Below are positions 26,817-40,800 of a stretch of DNA of 64,000 nucleotides, one piece after another. A model generated the notes under the pieces. It saw nothing but the letters and a program-made list of their open reading frames with translations. It made no database searches and was not told the DNA's origin. Source of the DNA: Salvelinus alpinus (lineage: Eukaryota > Chordata > Actinopteri > Salmoniformes > Salmonidae); the NCBI RefSeq assembly GCF_045679555.1, contig NC_092096.1:17994612-18058611 (forward strand), read 5' to 3'. Positions within the stretch are counted from its first letter, which is position 1; each line of letters begins with the position of its first letter. A program made the translations under genes and the position numbers.

Positions 26817-28114
26817 GAGGCAGCTTCATTCCTAGATGACCTATGCTGGACCAGAGCCAAGAGGACTGACCCAGTCTCTAGAGGTTGCCCTTACTGACCC
26901 AGTCTCCAGAGGTTGTCCTAACTGAACACAGACCACACAAGCGAAGGAGATGACCCATCAAGGCCTATTCCCGTATCAGCACTGGCACAAGCAAAGGCTG
27001 TAGTCCAGTCATACCATTTGAACTACCTCCTGTCTCTGGTGTGAGCTGCCGTATGTCGCGGATCAGGAGCACGCTCAACACTGTTACTAAAGCAGTAAGC
27101 GGCAGCGACCTCCTCTCCAAGATATCCCGCCTTAAGCCCAGTGTCGCAGCCGCCCATGCAGAGAAGGTACTGGCCGAAACGGAGTCTCCGACTCCATCTC
27201 CAACCCCGGCAGCTGCTGCAATAGCCATGAAGTCACAAGAGCAGGATCAGACAGTAGGACAGGAGCAGAACAATGGAGAGGAGGGGAAGGAGAATCAGCC
27301 ACTTCAGGCTTTAGAGAAACCTTTCATGGCCAACATCAAGCCCAAACATAGCCTCGCTGCGGTAGCGGCTATATCCACCGCTAGCTCCTCGTCAGTCATG
27401 GCCAAGCAGACGTTACAGCTGTTCCAACCAGAGGCCCTGTCCACCAACATGGACGAGACATACAGCACCCTGTCTCAACACGTCAACGACTACTTCGGGA
27501 GTTGTAGTAGTCTATCAACAGGAGATGACAAGAAGCCTCACCATCTAAATGACAATGCTCAAGCATCCACGTCCTCCAAGCCTGCTGTCAGTCAACGCTA
27601 TCAGAGTACTAACAGCGGGGACCACATCCCCGTTTCAGTACCTGTGGCAGCTGAGACCAAGGATATCCAGGGCAAGGCAGCTACCCCACGACCAACTACT
27701 CCCCTGGAGGAGGTTAGCCCAACCTCGGGTGTTCCCACCCGAGAGAGCCCTGCCACAGACAGTGCTTCCTCTGACCCAGTCACCCCTACCCCCACCCTAA
27801 TACCCTCTAAAAAAGGGGGGTTTGGGCAGTATCTGTCTGACCCTCGCCCCAATGTTCAGGCATTCTTTGGCAGCTACATAGCACCCTTGGTACCTAGTAA
27901 GTTCAGAGCTGACCCCAAGAGCGTCACAGCAGCAGTTAAAGAGAATACCAATGAGGAGGCTGTGAGGAAGCCTGGAGAGAAAACCACTGAGGTGGCTATG
28001 AGGAAGCCTGGAGAGAAGACCACTGAGGTGGCTATGAGGAAGCCTGGAGAGAAGATGGAGAAGAAGAACGCTGAAGAGGGGACCAAGAAACTACTGCTGA
28101 GCCAGAGAGAGAAG
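26817..28114 (+). CDS. pnpla8: pnpla8 exon A: 5' UTR with short uORFs and N-terminal region
   Basis: Acceptor TATTCCAG at 26816; donor GAGAAG|GTACTG at 28114. Two short upstream ORFs start at ATGACCTATGCTGG and, within it, ATGCTGGACC; both end before 26930. The coding part (354 aa) starts with a basic, Arg/Lys-spaced helix suited to mitochondrial import. A disordered Ser/Thr/Pro-rich region follows, then FGQYLSDPRPNVQAFFGSYI, which aligns with the human IANFLSRPTEGVQALVGGYI block. It ends LSQREK, as in human LSLQREK. Confidence 0.88.
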
Positions 28115-31100
28115 GTACTGAAACTGATTCATATAAATGAATGATTCTCTGCCATGTGAATGAATTAAAATGAACTTTTAATACCCTGTCAGTATGAAGT
28201 GTCTTGCCCTGTCAGTTTGAAGTGTCTTACCCTGTCAGTTTGAAGTGTCTTACCCTGTCAGTTTGAAGTGTCTTACCCTGTCAGTTTGAAGTGTCTTGCC
28301 CTGTCAGTTTGAAGTGTCTTACCCTGTCAGTTTGAAGTGTTTTACCCTGTCAGTTTTGAAGTGTCTTACCCTGTCAGTATGAAGTGTCTTACCCTGTCAG
28401 TATGAAGTGTCTTACCCTGTCAGTATGAAGTGTCTTACCCTGTCAGTTTGAAGTGTCTTACCCTGTCAGTTTGAAGTGTCTTACCCTGTCAGTATGAAGT
28501 TCATGTTCAATGATCTGGGACAGAGGGAAAACATTACACACAATGATTACCTTATATCTAATTTTGATATACATTTTTAAAAAAGGATCCTGGATATGTT
28601 CTGTGCCCTCCCATCCCAGATCATAGCCCGGGTGAGTATGGACAACCGGACCAGAGCCTTGGTGCAGGGCATCCAGAAAGCCTCAGACATGAATATCCAC
28701 ACCAGCCGTGTGGAGGAGCTTAGCCTGCATCTACTGGAGTACCCTGAGACACGCGGCGTGGCCGTCAAGGTGTGGGATGTTTCTGTAGACAATGTAAACT
28801 TCAATCCTTGTAGATATACTGTGGGTATATTTACATTCATATTATAGTCATGTAGCAGATGCTCTCATAGACCAACTTCCAATCAGTGCATTCAACTAAG
28901 ATAGGTACATGTAGAAGTGTGTGAATTTGCTGAAGTGAACCTCCACCTGTCTCCCTTACCCCCCCCAGGAGAGGGTGATCCCGTGCCTGTTGCGTCTGAG
29001 GCAGACCAGAGACCCCAGGCTCCAGGCTGCAGTGAGAGAGGCCCTGGCCCTGGTGGGATACACAGACCCTGTGAAGGGCCAGGGTATACGGATCCTGGCC
29101 ATCGATGGAGGGGGGACCAGGGGACTGGTAGCCCTGCAGACCCTACACAAACTGCAGAGCCTGACGGGCAAACCCATCTACCAGCTGTTTGACTACATCT
29201 GTGGGGTCAGCACAGGTAGGCTGTTTCACCATGCTCCCTGTATTTTATACTACATGATATCGGTCCACACTACTAGGGCTGCTTTCCCAGACACAGATCA
29301 GGCCTAGTCCTGAGAACATAACCCATTGAGCATTCTTTTTAGGCCAAGACTAGGTTTCATTTATGTCTGAGAAACCAGTGACTTATATTTAATGAAAGGC
29401 ACTATACAGTCCAGTCTTAAAATCAAAAAGTCAGGGCCTCCCCAGTGGCGCAGCGCTTGAGGCGTCATTACAGACCGGCCGCGACTGGGAGACCCATGAG
29501 GCGTCGTTACAGACCGGCCGCGACCGGGAGACCCATGAGGCGTCATTACAGACCGGCCGCGACCGGGAGACCCATGAGGCGTCATTACAGACCGGCCGCG
29601 ACCGGGAGACCCATGAGGCGTCATTACAGACCGGCTGCGACCGGGAGACCCATGAGGCGTCATTACAGACCGGCCGCGACCGGGAGACCCATGAGGCGTC
29701 ATTACAGACCGGCCGCGACCGGGAGACCCATGAGGCGACATTACAGACCGGCCGCGACCGGGAGACCCATGAGGCGTCATTACAGACCGGCCGCGACCGG
29801 GAGACCCATGAGGCGTCATTACAGACCGGCCGCGACCGGGAGACCCATGAGGCGTCATTACAGACCGGCCGCGACCGGGAGACCCATGAGGCGTCATTAC
29901 AGACCGGCCGCGACCGGCAGACCCATGAGGCGTCATTACAGACCGGCCGCGACCGGGAGACCCATGAGGCGTCATTACAGACCGGCCGCGACCGGGAGAC
30001 CCATGAGGCGTCATTACAGACCGGCCGCGACCGGGAGACCCATGAGGCGTCATTACAGACCGGCCGCGACCGGGAGACCCATGAGGCGTCATTACAGACC
30101 GACCGGGAGACCCATGAGGCGTCATTACAGACCGGGAAACCCATGAGGCGTCATTACAGACCGGCCGCGACCGGGAGACCCATGAGGCGTCATTACAGAC
30201 CGGCCGCGACCGGGAGACCCATGAGGCGTCATTACAGACCGGGAAACCCATGAGGCGTCATTACAGACCGACCGGGAGACCCATGAGGCGTCATTACAGA
30301 CCGACCGGGAGACCCATGAGGCGTCATTACAGACCGACCGGGACCGGGAGACCCATGAGGCGTCATTACAGACCGGCCGCGACCGGGAGACCCATGAGGC
30401 GTCATTACAGACCGACCGCGACCGGGAGACCCATGAGGCGTCATTACAGACCGACCGCGACCGGGAGACCCATGAGGCGTCATTACAGACCGGCCGCGAC
30501 CGGGAGACCCATGAGGCGTCATTACAGACCGGCCGCGACCGGGAGACCCATGAGGCGTCATTACAGACCGGCCGCGACCGGGAGACCCATGAGGCGTCAT
30601 TAAAGACCGACCGGGAGACCCATGAGGCGTCATTACAGACCGACCGGGACCGGGAGACCCATGAGGCGTCACTACAGACCGACCGGGACCGGGAAACCCA
30701 TGAGGCGTCATTACAGACCGACCGGGAGACCCATGAGGCGTCATTACAGACCGACCGGGACCGGGAGACCCATGAGGCGTCATTACAGACCGGCCGCGAC
30801 CGGGAGACCCATGAGGCGTCATTACAGACCGACCGCGACCGGGAGACCCATGAGGCGTCATTACAGACCGGCCGCGACCGGGAGACCCATGAGGCGTCAT
30901 TACAGACCGACCGGGAGACCCATGAGGCGTCATTACAGACCGGCCGCGACCGGGAGACCCATGAGGCGTCATTACAGACCGACCGCGACGGGAGACCCAT
31001 GAGGCGTCATTACAGACCGGCCGCGACCGGGAGACCCATGAGGCGTCATTACAGACCGGCCGCGACCGGGAGACCCATGAGGCGTCATTACAGACCGGCC

Positions 31101-34100
31101 GCGACCGGGAGACCCATGAGGCGTCATTACAGACCGGCCGCGACCGGGAGACCCATGAGGCGTCATTACAGACCGGCCGCGACCGGGAGACCCATGAGGC
31201 GTCATTACAGACCGGCCGCGACCGGGAGACCCATGAGGCGTCATTACAGACCGGCCGCGACCGGGAGACCCATGAGGCGTCATTACAGACCGGCCGCGAC
31301 CGGGAGACCCATGAGGCGTCATTACAGACCGGCCGGGACCGGGAGACCCATGAGGCGTCATTACAGACCGACCGGGACCGGGAAACCCATGAGGCGTCAT
31401 TAAAGACCGACCGGGAGACCCATGAGGCGTCATTACAGACCGACCGGGACCGGGAGACCCATGAGGCGTCATTACAGACCGGCCGCGACCGGGAGACCCA
31501 TGAGGCGTCATTACAGACCGACCGGGACCGGGAGACCCATGAGGCGTCATTACAGACCGGCCGCGACCGGGAGACTCTTGAGGCGTCATTACAGACCGGC
31601 CGCGACCGGGAGACCCATGAGGCGTCATTACAGACCGGCCGCGACCGGGAGACCCATGAGGCGTCATTACAGACCGGCCGCGACCGGGAGACCCATGAGG
31701 CGTCATTACAGACCGACCGCGACCGGGAGACCCATGAGGCGTCATTACAGACCGACCGCGACCGGGAGACCCATGAGGCGTCATTACAGACCGACCCGGG
31801 AGACCCATGAGGCGTCATTACAGACCGGCCGCGACCGGGAGACCCATGAGGCGTCATTACAGACCGACCGGGAGACCCATGAGGCGTCATTACAGACCGA
31901 CCGGGAGACCCATGAGGCGTCATTACAGACCGGCCGCGACCAGGAGATCCATGAGGCGTCATTACAGACCGACCGGGAGACCCATGAGGCGTCATTACAG
32001 ACCGGCCGCGACCGGGAGACCCATGAGGCGTCGTTACAGACCGACCGGGAGACCCATGAGGCGTCATTACAGACCGGCCGCGACCGGGAGACCCATGAGG
32101 CGTCATTACAGACCGACCGGGAGACCCATGAGGCATCATTACAGACCGACCGGGAGACCCATGAGGCGACGCACAATTGGCCCAGCGTCGTCCGGGTTAG
32201 GGGAGGGTTTGGGCCGGCCAGAATGTTCTTGTCCCATCGCGCTCTAGCGACTCCTGTGGTGGGTCGGGCGCATGCACGCTGACACGGTCGCCAGCTGTAC
32301 AGTGTTTCCTCTGACACGTTGGTGAGGCTGGCTTCTGGGTTAAGCGAGCTGTGTGTCAAGAAGCAGTATGGCTTGGCGGGGTTGTGTTTCAGAGGACGCA
32401 TGGCTCTCAACCTTCGCCTCTCCCGAGTCCGTACGGGAGTTGCAGCGATGGGACAAGACTGTAACTACTAATTGGATATCACGACATTGGGGAGAATAAT
32501 ATTTGTTTTTAAATCTGAAAGTCCTGTTTGGCACGTGGCATCCTAACACGATGAACCCCTATCCGGCAGGTGCGATCCTGGGCTTCATGTTGGGGGTGTT
32601 CCAGATTCCTCTGGATGATTGTGAGGAACTCTACAGGAAGCTGGGTTCTGATGTGTTCAAACAGAACGTCATCGTGGGAACCGTCAAGATGGGCTGGAGC
32701 CACGCCTTCTACGACAGCCAGATCTGGGAGAACATCCTCAAGTGAGTACAGTACCCTGCTGCTCCGTCTAGTATACTGTCGTGTCAGTACCCTGCTGCTC
32801 CGTCTAGTATACTGTCGTGTCAGTACCCTGCTGCTCCGTCTAGTATACTGTCGTGTCAGTACCCTGCTGCTCCGTCTAGTATACTGTCATGTCAGTACCC
32901 TGCTGCTCCGTCTAGTATACTGTCGTGTCAGTACCCTGCTGCTCCGTCTAGTATACTGTCGTGTCAGTACCCTGCTGCTCCGTCTAGTATACTGTCTTGT
33001 CAGTACCCTGCTGCTCCGTCTAGTATACTGTCGTGTCAGTACCCTGCTGCTCCGTCTAGTATACTGTCGTGTCAGTAACCTGCTGCTCCGTCTAGTATAC
33101 TGTTGTGTCAGTACCCTGCTGCTCCGTCTAGTATACTGTCGTGTCAGTACCCTGCTGCTCCGTCTAGTATACTGCCGTGTCAGTACCCTGCTGCTCCGTC
33201 TAGTATACTGTCGTGTCAGTACCCTGCTGCTCCGTCTAGTATACTGTCGTGTCAGTACCCTGCTGCTCCGTCTAGTATACTGTCTTGTCAGTACCCTGCT
33301 GCTCCGTCTAGTATACTGTCGTGTCAGTACCCTGCTGCTCCGTCTAGTATACTGTCGTGTCAGTACCCTGCTGCTCCGTCTAGTATACTGTCGTGTCAGT
33401 ACCCTGCTGCTCCGTCTAGTATACTGTCGTGTCAGTACCCTGCTGCTCCGTCTAGTATACTGTCGTGTCAGTACCCTGCTGCTCCGTCTAGTATACTGTC
33501 GTGTCAGTACCCTGCTGCTCCGTCTAGTATACTGTCTTGTCAGTACCCTGCTGCTCCTTCTAGTATACTGTCGTGTCAGTAACCTGCTGCTCCGTCTAGT
33601 ATACTGTCGTGTCAGTACCCTGCTGCTCCGTCTAGTATACTGCCGTGTCAGTACCCTGCTGCTCCGTCTAGTATACTGCCGTGTCAGTACCCTGCTGCTC
33701 CGACTAGTATACTGTCGTGTCAGTACCCTGCTGCTCCGTCTAGTATACTGTCGTGTCAGTACCCTGCTGCTCCGTCTAGTATACTGTCGTGTCAGTACCC
33801 TGCTGCTCCGTCTAGTATACTGTCGTGTCAGTACCCTGCTGCTCCGTCTAGTATACTGTCTTGTCAGTACCCTGCTGCTCCGTCTAGTATACTGTCGTGC
33901 CAGTACCCTGCTGCTCCGTCTAGTATACTGTCGTGTCAGTACCCTGCTGCTCCGTCTAGTATACTGTCGTGTCAGTACCCTGCTGCTCCGTCTAGTATAC
34001 TGTCGTGTCAGTACCCTGCTGCTCCGTCTAGTATACTGTCGTGTCAGTACCCTGCTGCTCCGTCTAGTATACTGTCGTGTCAGTACCCTGCTGCTCCGTC

Positions 34101-37100
34101 TAGTATACTGTCGTGTCAGTACCCTGCTGCTCCGTCTAGTATACTGTCGTGTCAGTACCCTGCTGCTCCGTCTAGTATACTGTCGTGTCAGTACCCTGCT
34201 GCTCCGTCTCAGATACTGTCGTGTCAGTACCCTGCTGCTCCGTCTCAGATACTGTCGTGTCAGTACCCTGCTGCTCCGTCTAGTATACTGTCGTGTCAGT
34301 ACCCTGCTGCTCCGTCTAGTATACTGTCGTGTCAGTACCCTGCTGCTCCGTCTAGTATACTGTCGTGTCAGTTCCCTGCTGCTCCGTCTAGTATACTGTC
34401 ATGTCAGTGGTGTAAAATATCTCGACAGTGTAGTCTGACCTATGAAAATCATGTTCTTATTTTGGAGCATGTAAATTGCCGTATAATTTAGTCTGATTTG
34501 ATAATGAAGTGGTGAATGTTTTGTGTGTAACAGGGAGCGAATGGGAGAAGGCGTCATGGTCGAGACAGCCCGGGATCCAACATGCCCAAAGGTAAGGTTT
34601 GATCTATACATCACTTTAACATCTCCATATAGACGGGTTGGCTGACTAGTCACCAAAATGATACGTACGCATTGATACGTCTGGAAGGCCTGCGTTGTAA
34701 TGATCCTGGACGGTCAGATAGCTAGCAACAATGACAAGAAGCTGCCATGCAGGGAGTCATAGGTTTCTCGTTTAGTCTCATTGTGTCTTGTTCTTGACAC
34801 CATGTCTTGTTTTGAGGGGTTTTGACTCATGTCATGTCAATGCTAATAGGGCTAAAATTCGCTAGCTAGCTAACCAACAACTGTAACGACGCATTTAAGA
34901 GACAACAAGTGCTCATTGTGCAAATGTATTTATGTTTTCAATAAACATTGGAGACTAAATATAGTTTACATGTTGTTAACAATCTAAGCCAACCCGTCTG
35001 TTATGCACGTTAGTTTTGTTGCTAAACAACCAACCCATCTCTTCTCTCATGAACACGTCTTCATTTAGTTCATGCCTCTGTTCCTCCTCCAGGTGGCAGC
35101 AGTGAGCACCATAGTGAACAGGGGTCTACCTCTGAAGGCCTATGTGTTCAGGAACTACAGCATGCTGCCAGGGGTCAGGTCCCACTACATAGGAGACTGT
35201 AAACACAAGATGTGGCAGGCCATCAGAGCCTCCTCCGCCGCCCCAGGGTACTTCCAGGAGTATACACTGGGAAAAGACCTGCACCAGGTAACCAATTCAT
35301 CTCTCTGTTTGTGTAGCTTTAGTACTCTCTCTCTATCTACCTCAACCTCTCTCTTTCTCTCTGTTTATCTACCTCAACCTCTCTCTTTCTCTCTGTTTGT
35401 CTACCTCAACCTCTCTCTTTCTCTGTTTATCTACCTCAACCTCAACCTCTCTGTTTCTCTCTATCTACCTCAACCTCTCTGTTTCTCTCTATCTACCTCA
35501 ACCTCTCTCTTTCTCTCTATCTACCTCAACCTCTCTCTTTCTCTCTATCTACCTCAACCTCTCTCTTTCTCTCTATCTACCTCAACCTCTCTCTTTCTCT
35601 CTATCTGTTTATCTACCTCAATCTCTCTCTTTCTCTCTCTCTGTTTATCTACCTCAATCTCTCTCTCTCTGTTTATCTACCTCAACCTATCTCTATTACC
35701 CCCCTCTCTTTGTCTCTCTGTCTCTATGATCTCTCCCTGACTGTCACTCGTTTACCTGACACTTCTCGCAAATCAATACACTTTCAGTACACTTCCTGAT
35801 AGTCCTCTCCAAGGCCTGAGGCCATTAACTGTAGTGTGTGTTTCTGTGTGTTAAATTAGCCTGTTCTCTCAGCTGGAAATCCAGAGAGTAAATGTAGAGC
35901 CCCTCCCCTCTCTCTCTGTTCCATTTCAATTCAAATCAATTCAAGGGGCTTCATTGTCATGGGAAACATATGTTAACATTGCCAAAGCAAGTGAAATAGA
36001 TAATAAACCAAAGTGAAATAAACAATAAAAAATGAACAGTAAACATTACACTCACAAAAGTTCCAAAATAATAAAGACATTTGTGTATATACAGTATTGT
36101 AACGATGTGAAAATAGTTAAAGTACAAAAGGGAAAATAAATAAACATGGGTAATATTTGTTTGTTATTCACTGGTTGCCCTTTTCTTGTGGCAACAGGTC
36201 ACAAATCTTGGTGCTGTGATGTCACACTGGTATTTCACCCAGTAGATATGGGAGTTTATCAAAATTGGATTTGTTTATGAATTCTTTGTGGATCTGTGTA
36301 ATCTGAGGGAAATATGTGTCTCTAATATGGTCATACATTTGGCAGGAGGTTAGGAAGTGCAGCTCAGTTTCCACCTCATTTTGTGGGCAGTGGGCACATA
36401 GCCTGTCTTCTCTTGAGAGCCAGGTCTGCCTACGGCGGCCTTTCTCAATAGCAAGGCTATGCTCACTGAGTCTGTACATAGTCAAAGCTTTCCTTAAGTT
36501 TGGGTCAGTCACAGTGGTCAGGTATTCTGCCACTGTGTACTCTCTGTTTAGGGCCAAATAGCATTCTAGTTTGCTCAGTTTTTTTTGTTAGTTACTTGAC
36601 ACATTGGAAAAAAATATATTTTTGTTTTCTCATGATGTGGTTGGGTCTAATTGTGTTGCTGTCCTGGGGCTCTGTGGGGTCTGTTTGTGTTTGTGAACAG
36701 AACTCTTACTCACTCTCACTTCAAACACACACATCAAAGACTGAGCCCCACTGTGATGGAGAAGGGTTCCTGTAGGTGCTGCTGTCTGTAGGGTAATGGC
36801 AGGAGACAGTGACTCTTGATGAAAGAGAATATCTGATGTATAGCCAACCCTCTGTCAGGTTGTACCTCAACAGCCTATTTGTTTGTCAGACTTTCTTCTA
36901 GGTAAACAAAATGCTATTTGACCTGTGTAATTTGGATGCCACTCCGTTGACCTGCTTTAGTTTTGTTTGGTTGTAGACTGTACACCTGCGTCAGATCGAA
37001 AGCTGTTTCCTGGATGTTAGTTTGTTTCAGGAAGTAGGAAATCACAGCTAAGTGCAAAGCAAGCTCTCTTCTCAGAGCCTTAGAAATCTCCATGGCAACC

Positions 37101-37856
37101 AGTGAATATTCTATCTACCCGACCAAGTGGGTTTGGGCCTCCCTCCATCTCTCCATCTGGGCAGAGCCCTCAGACAGCCGCTCTTTAACCTTTACCCAGA
37201 GTCTGAAAGGAGAGGTAGCTGCCTGCCTGCCCCACAGTCCCTTTGATCAGCCATTCACAATGGAGCACAGTGCCCTGCCACACACACTCCAATCATTTAT
37301 TGATATTTAAACACGTACTGCACGCACACGCCACAGGATTAGTCGGCGTGAGATCTGTGTGTGTGGAGAGAGATGGATGATTTGGTGACATGCTTTATTT
37401 ACTGTGTGCTTTATTTACTGTGTTTTGGCTCTGTTTCCCTCGTTTCAAAAGCTTCACAACAGACCAAAGAGGAGAGTGTAGACTAGAGATTTATTCAAAG
37501 TCCACAGCTCTTGACTCGCCTCTTCAGAGAGCTGTGTTGTTTTTGGAGTTTTCTCTACTGTTCAATGGACATATGTGGTAGTTTTAATGTGCCAGTAATC
37601 ATTTAAATCCTTAGCTTGTCACGAGACCTTGCTGTTATCTTGGATGAACCTCCTTTCGATCATTGAACTTCCTGCTTCAACATTTTGATAAGGCTAAGTC
37701 CATTTCATGACACAGTGCTTTCATTATCCATAATGTCCCTTCAGCTCTCTGTCCCTTCTCTGACAATGCTACATACCCAGTGGACAGGCCTAACTAATAT
37801 GCTATTACATAGTCAATAGACTCTTATCGCTAATCCCTTTATGTTCTGTTTCATGT

Positions 37857-37893
<37 letters not shown>

Positions 37894-40800
37894 ATTAACA
37901 TGCAAGTAGCAGCTGTAGCTCTTGGCTGAGAAACCGGTTGACAGCTGAACTCCCTCTGCTCTCAGTCAGTCCGGATGGAGACGCCCGCCAGCCCGTCTGT
38001 GTTTTAAAGGGGACTGGAAACACTAGGCTTGAGAACACCAGCTAACTGCTCTGAAATGTACTCACACCATGACCTCTGCATGCAGTAACGAGCTACATTT
38101 GCTGGTGTCAAACCATATATGAAAACATGATACATATTTTGAAAGCTGAGAAACAGCCCTTTCAAATGATATGACAAATTGGCACCACAGCCATCAACTG
38201 GTACTCAGTCAAGAAACAACTCGTTTTTTTCCCCCAACTGCCGCCACACAACTTCCTAATGAAGATGGAGAAAATCGTAAAGCATATTGAGTGTTCCGTG
38301 TTCTGTAAGGATTGATCATCTGAAATCAGAATAGTAATACTTTTTATTGTGAATGAGTTACACGTTTTAGGGACCAGTGGTATTTTTGTAGAATTCTATG
38401 GAATGTTCTGTGACATTTTCTTGTCTGGATAGTATATTAAACACATACAGTACCAGTCAAGTGTTTGGCCACACCTACTCATTCAAGGGTTTTTCTTTAT
38501 TTTGATTATTTTCTACATTGTAGAATAATAGTGAAGACATCAGAACTATAAAATAACACACATGCAATCATGTAGTAACCAAAAAGTGTTAAAACAAAGA
38601 TGCTTCAAGTAGCCACCCTTTGCCTTGATGACTGCTTTGCACACTGAGACTGAGCTTTCAAAAGGATCATTATCTAGCTGGCTTGGTTAGCTATCATCAT
38701 AATTTATTTATATTTATTTAACCTTTATTTAACTAGGCAAGTCAGTTAAGAACACATTTTTATTTACAATGATGGCCTAACCCTATCCCGGCTGACGCTG
38801 GGCCAATTGTGCGCCGCCCTATGGGACTCCCAATCACGGCCGGTTGTGGTACAGCCTGGAATCAAACCAGGGTCTGTAGTGACGCCTCTAGCACTGAGAT
38901 GCAGTGCCTTAGACCGCTGTGCCACTCAGGAGCCCATAAGTTAGGCTTCAGGTTTAGGCTAAATTAATTATTGCAATCAACAGCCAGCAGGCTAAGCTAC
39001 TATTTTTAGGAATCATATCACAGATAAACAGACACCTCCTAATGAGATATCTAGCTAATGTAGTTATGTAGCTAGCTAATAGTTATAGCTAAGGGGATCA
39101 TAGCTAGTTATCTACATTTTACTTGTAAAATATTTCTAATGTTTATCATAGATAGAATGTAGCCAGATATATTTCTATATCTTTCATTTTAAGAACAACC
39201 TCACTGTAGAAAAGTAGCCTACACATTAGTCAAAGTGCTGTCTGGTGATCAGTATCCTACACATTAGTCAAAGGGCTGTCTGGTGATCAGTATCCTACAC
39301 ATTAGTCAAAGGGCTGTCTGGTGATCAGTATCCTACACATTAGTCAAAGGGCTGTCTGGTGATCAGTATCCTACACATTAGTCAAAGGGCTGTCTGGTGA
39401 TCAGTATCCTACACATTAGTCAAAGGGCTGTCTGGTGATCAGTATCCTACACATTAGTCAAAGGGCTGTCTGGTGATCAGTATCCTACACATTAGTCAAA
39501 GGGCTGTCTGGTGATCAGTATCCTACACATTAGTCAAAGCGCTGTCTGGTGATCAGTATCCTACACATTAGTCAAAGGGCTGTCTGGTGATCAGTATCCT
39601 ACACATTAGTCAAAGGGCTGTCTGGTGATCAGTATCCTACACATTAGTCAAAGGGCTGTCTGGTGATCAGTATCCTACACATTAGTCAAAGCGCTGTCTG
39701 GTGATCAGTATCCTACACATTAGTCAAAGGGCTGTCTGGTGATCAGTATCCTACACATTAGTCAAAGGGCTGTCTGGTGATCAGTATCCTACACATTAGT
39801 CAAAGGGCTGTCTGGTGATCAGTATCCTACACATTAGTCAAAGGGCTGTCTGGTGATCAGTATCCTACACATTAGTCAAAGCGCTGTCTGGTGATCAGTA
39901 TCCTACACATTAGTCAAAGCGCTGTCTGGTGATCAGTATCCTACACATTAGTCAAAGGGCTGTCTGGTGATCAGTATCCTACACATTAGTCAAAGGGCTG
40001 TCTGGTGATCAGTATCCTACACATTAGTCAAAGGGCTGTCTGGTGATCAGTATCCTACACATTAGTCAAAGGGCTGTCTGGTGATCAGTATCCTACACAT
40101 TAGTCAAAGGGCTGTCTGGTGATCAGTATCCTACACATTAGTCAAAGGGCTGTCTGGTGATCAGTATCCTACACATTAGTCAAAGCGCTGTCTGGTGATC
40201 AGTATCCTACACATTAGTCAAAGGGCTGTCTGGTGATCAGTATCCTACACATTAGTCAAAGGGCTGTCTGGTGATCAGTATCCTACACATTAGTCAAAGG
40301 GCTGTCTGGTGATCAGTATCCTACACATTAGTCAAAGGGCTGTCTGGTGATCAGTATCCTACACATTAGTCAAAGCGCTGTCTGGTGATCAGTATCCTAC
40401 ACATTAGTCAAAGCGCTGTCTGGTGATCAGTATCCTACACATTAGTCAAAGGGCTGTCTGGTGATCAGTATCCTACACATTAGTCAAAGGGCTGTCTGGT
40501 GATCAGTATCCTACACATTAGTCAAAGGGCTGTCTGGTGATCAGTATCCTACACATTAGTCAAAGGGCTGTCTGGTGATCAGTATCCTACACATTAGTCA
40601 AAGTGCTGTCTGGTGATCAGTATCCTACACATTAGTCAAAGGGCTGTCTGGTGATCAGTATCCTACACATTAGTCAAAGGGCTGTCTGGTGATCAGTATC
40701 CTACACATTAGTCAAAGCGCTGTCTGGTGATCAGTATCCTACACATTAGTCAAAGCGCTGTCTGGTTATCCAATGATGACAGCGAAGATATTTCACCCAG

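Noticed and set aside
26643-26897. 84-residue frame upstream of pnpla8 as its N-terminus
   Set aside because: It crosses the acceptor at 26816, ends before the pnpla8 frame opens, and does not match the human N-terminus.
29361-32410. Very long frames on both strands (up to 635 residues, CNDASWVSRSRP and MRRHYRPAATGRP types)
   Set aside because: They are readings of a 39/33-bp satellite whose period is a multiple of three; no non-repeat domain, start context or splice support.
32570-34438. 622-residue frame STLLLRLVYCRV
   Set aside because: It is out of frame with pnpla8 exon D and exists only because the 36-bp intron array has no stop in that frame.
36316-36561. Plus-strand frame at the LINE fragment
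   Set aside because: The minus strand carries the zinc-knuckle sequence; the plus frame is its shadow.
38699-38936. A functional tRNA gene
   Set aside because: The tRNA-like head has A and B box sequence but a full SINE body and tail follow, so it is a retroposon.
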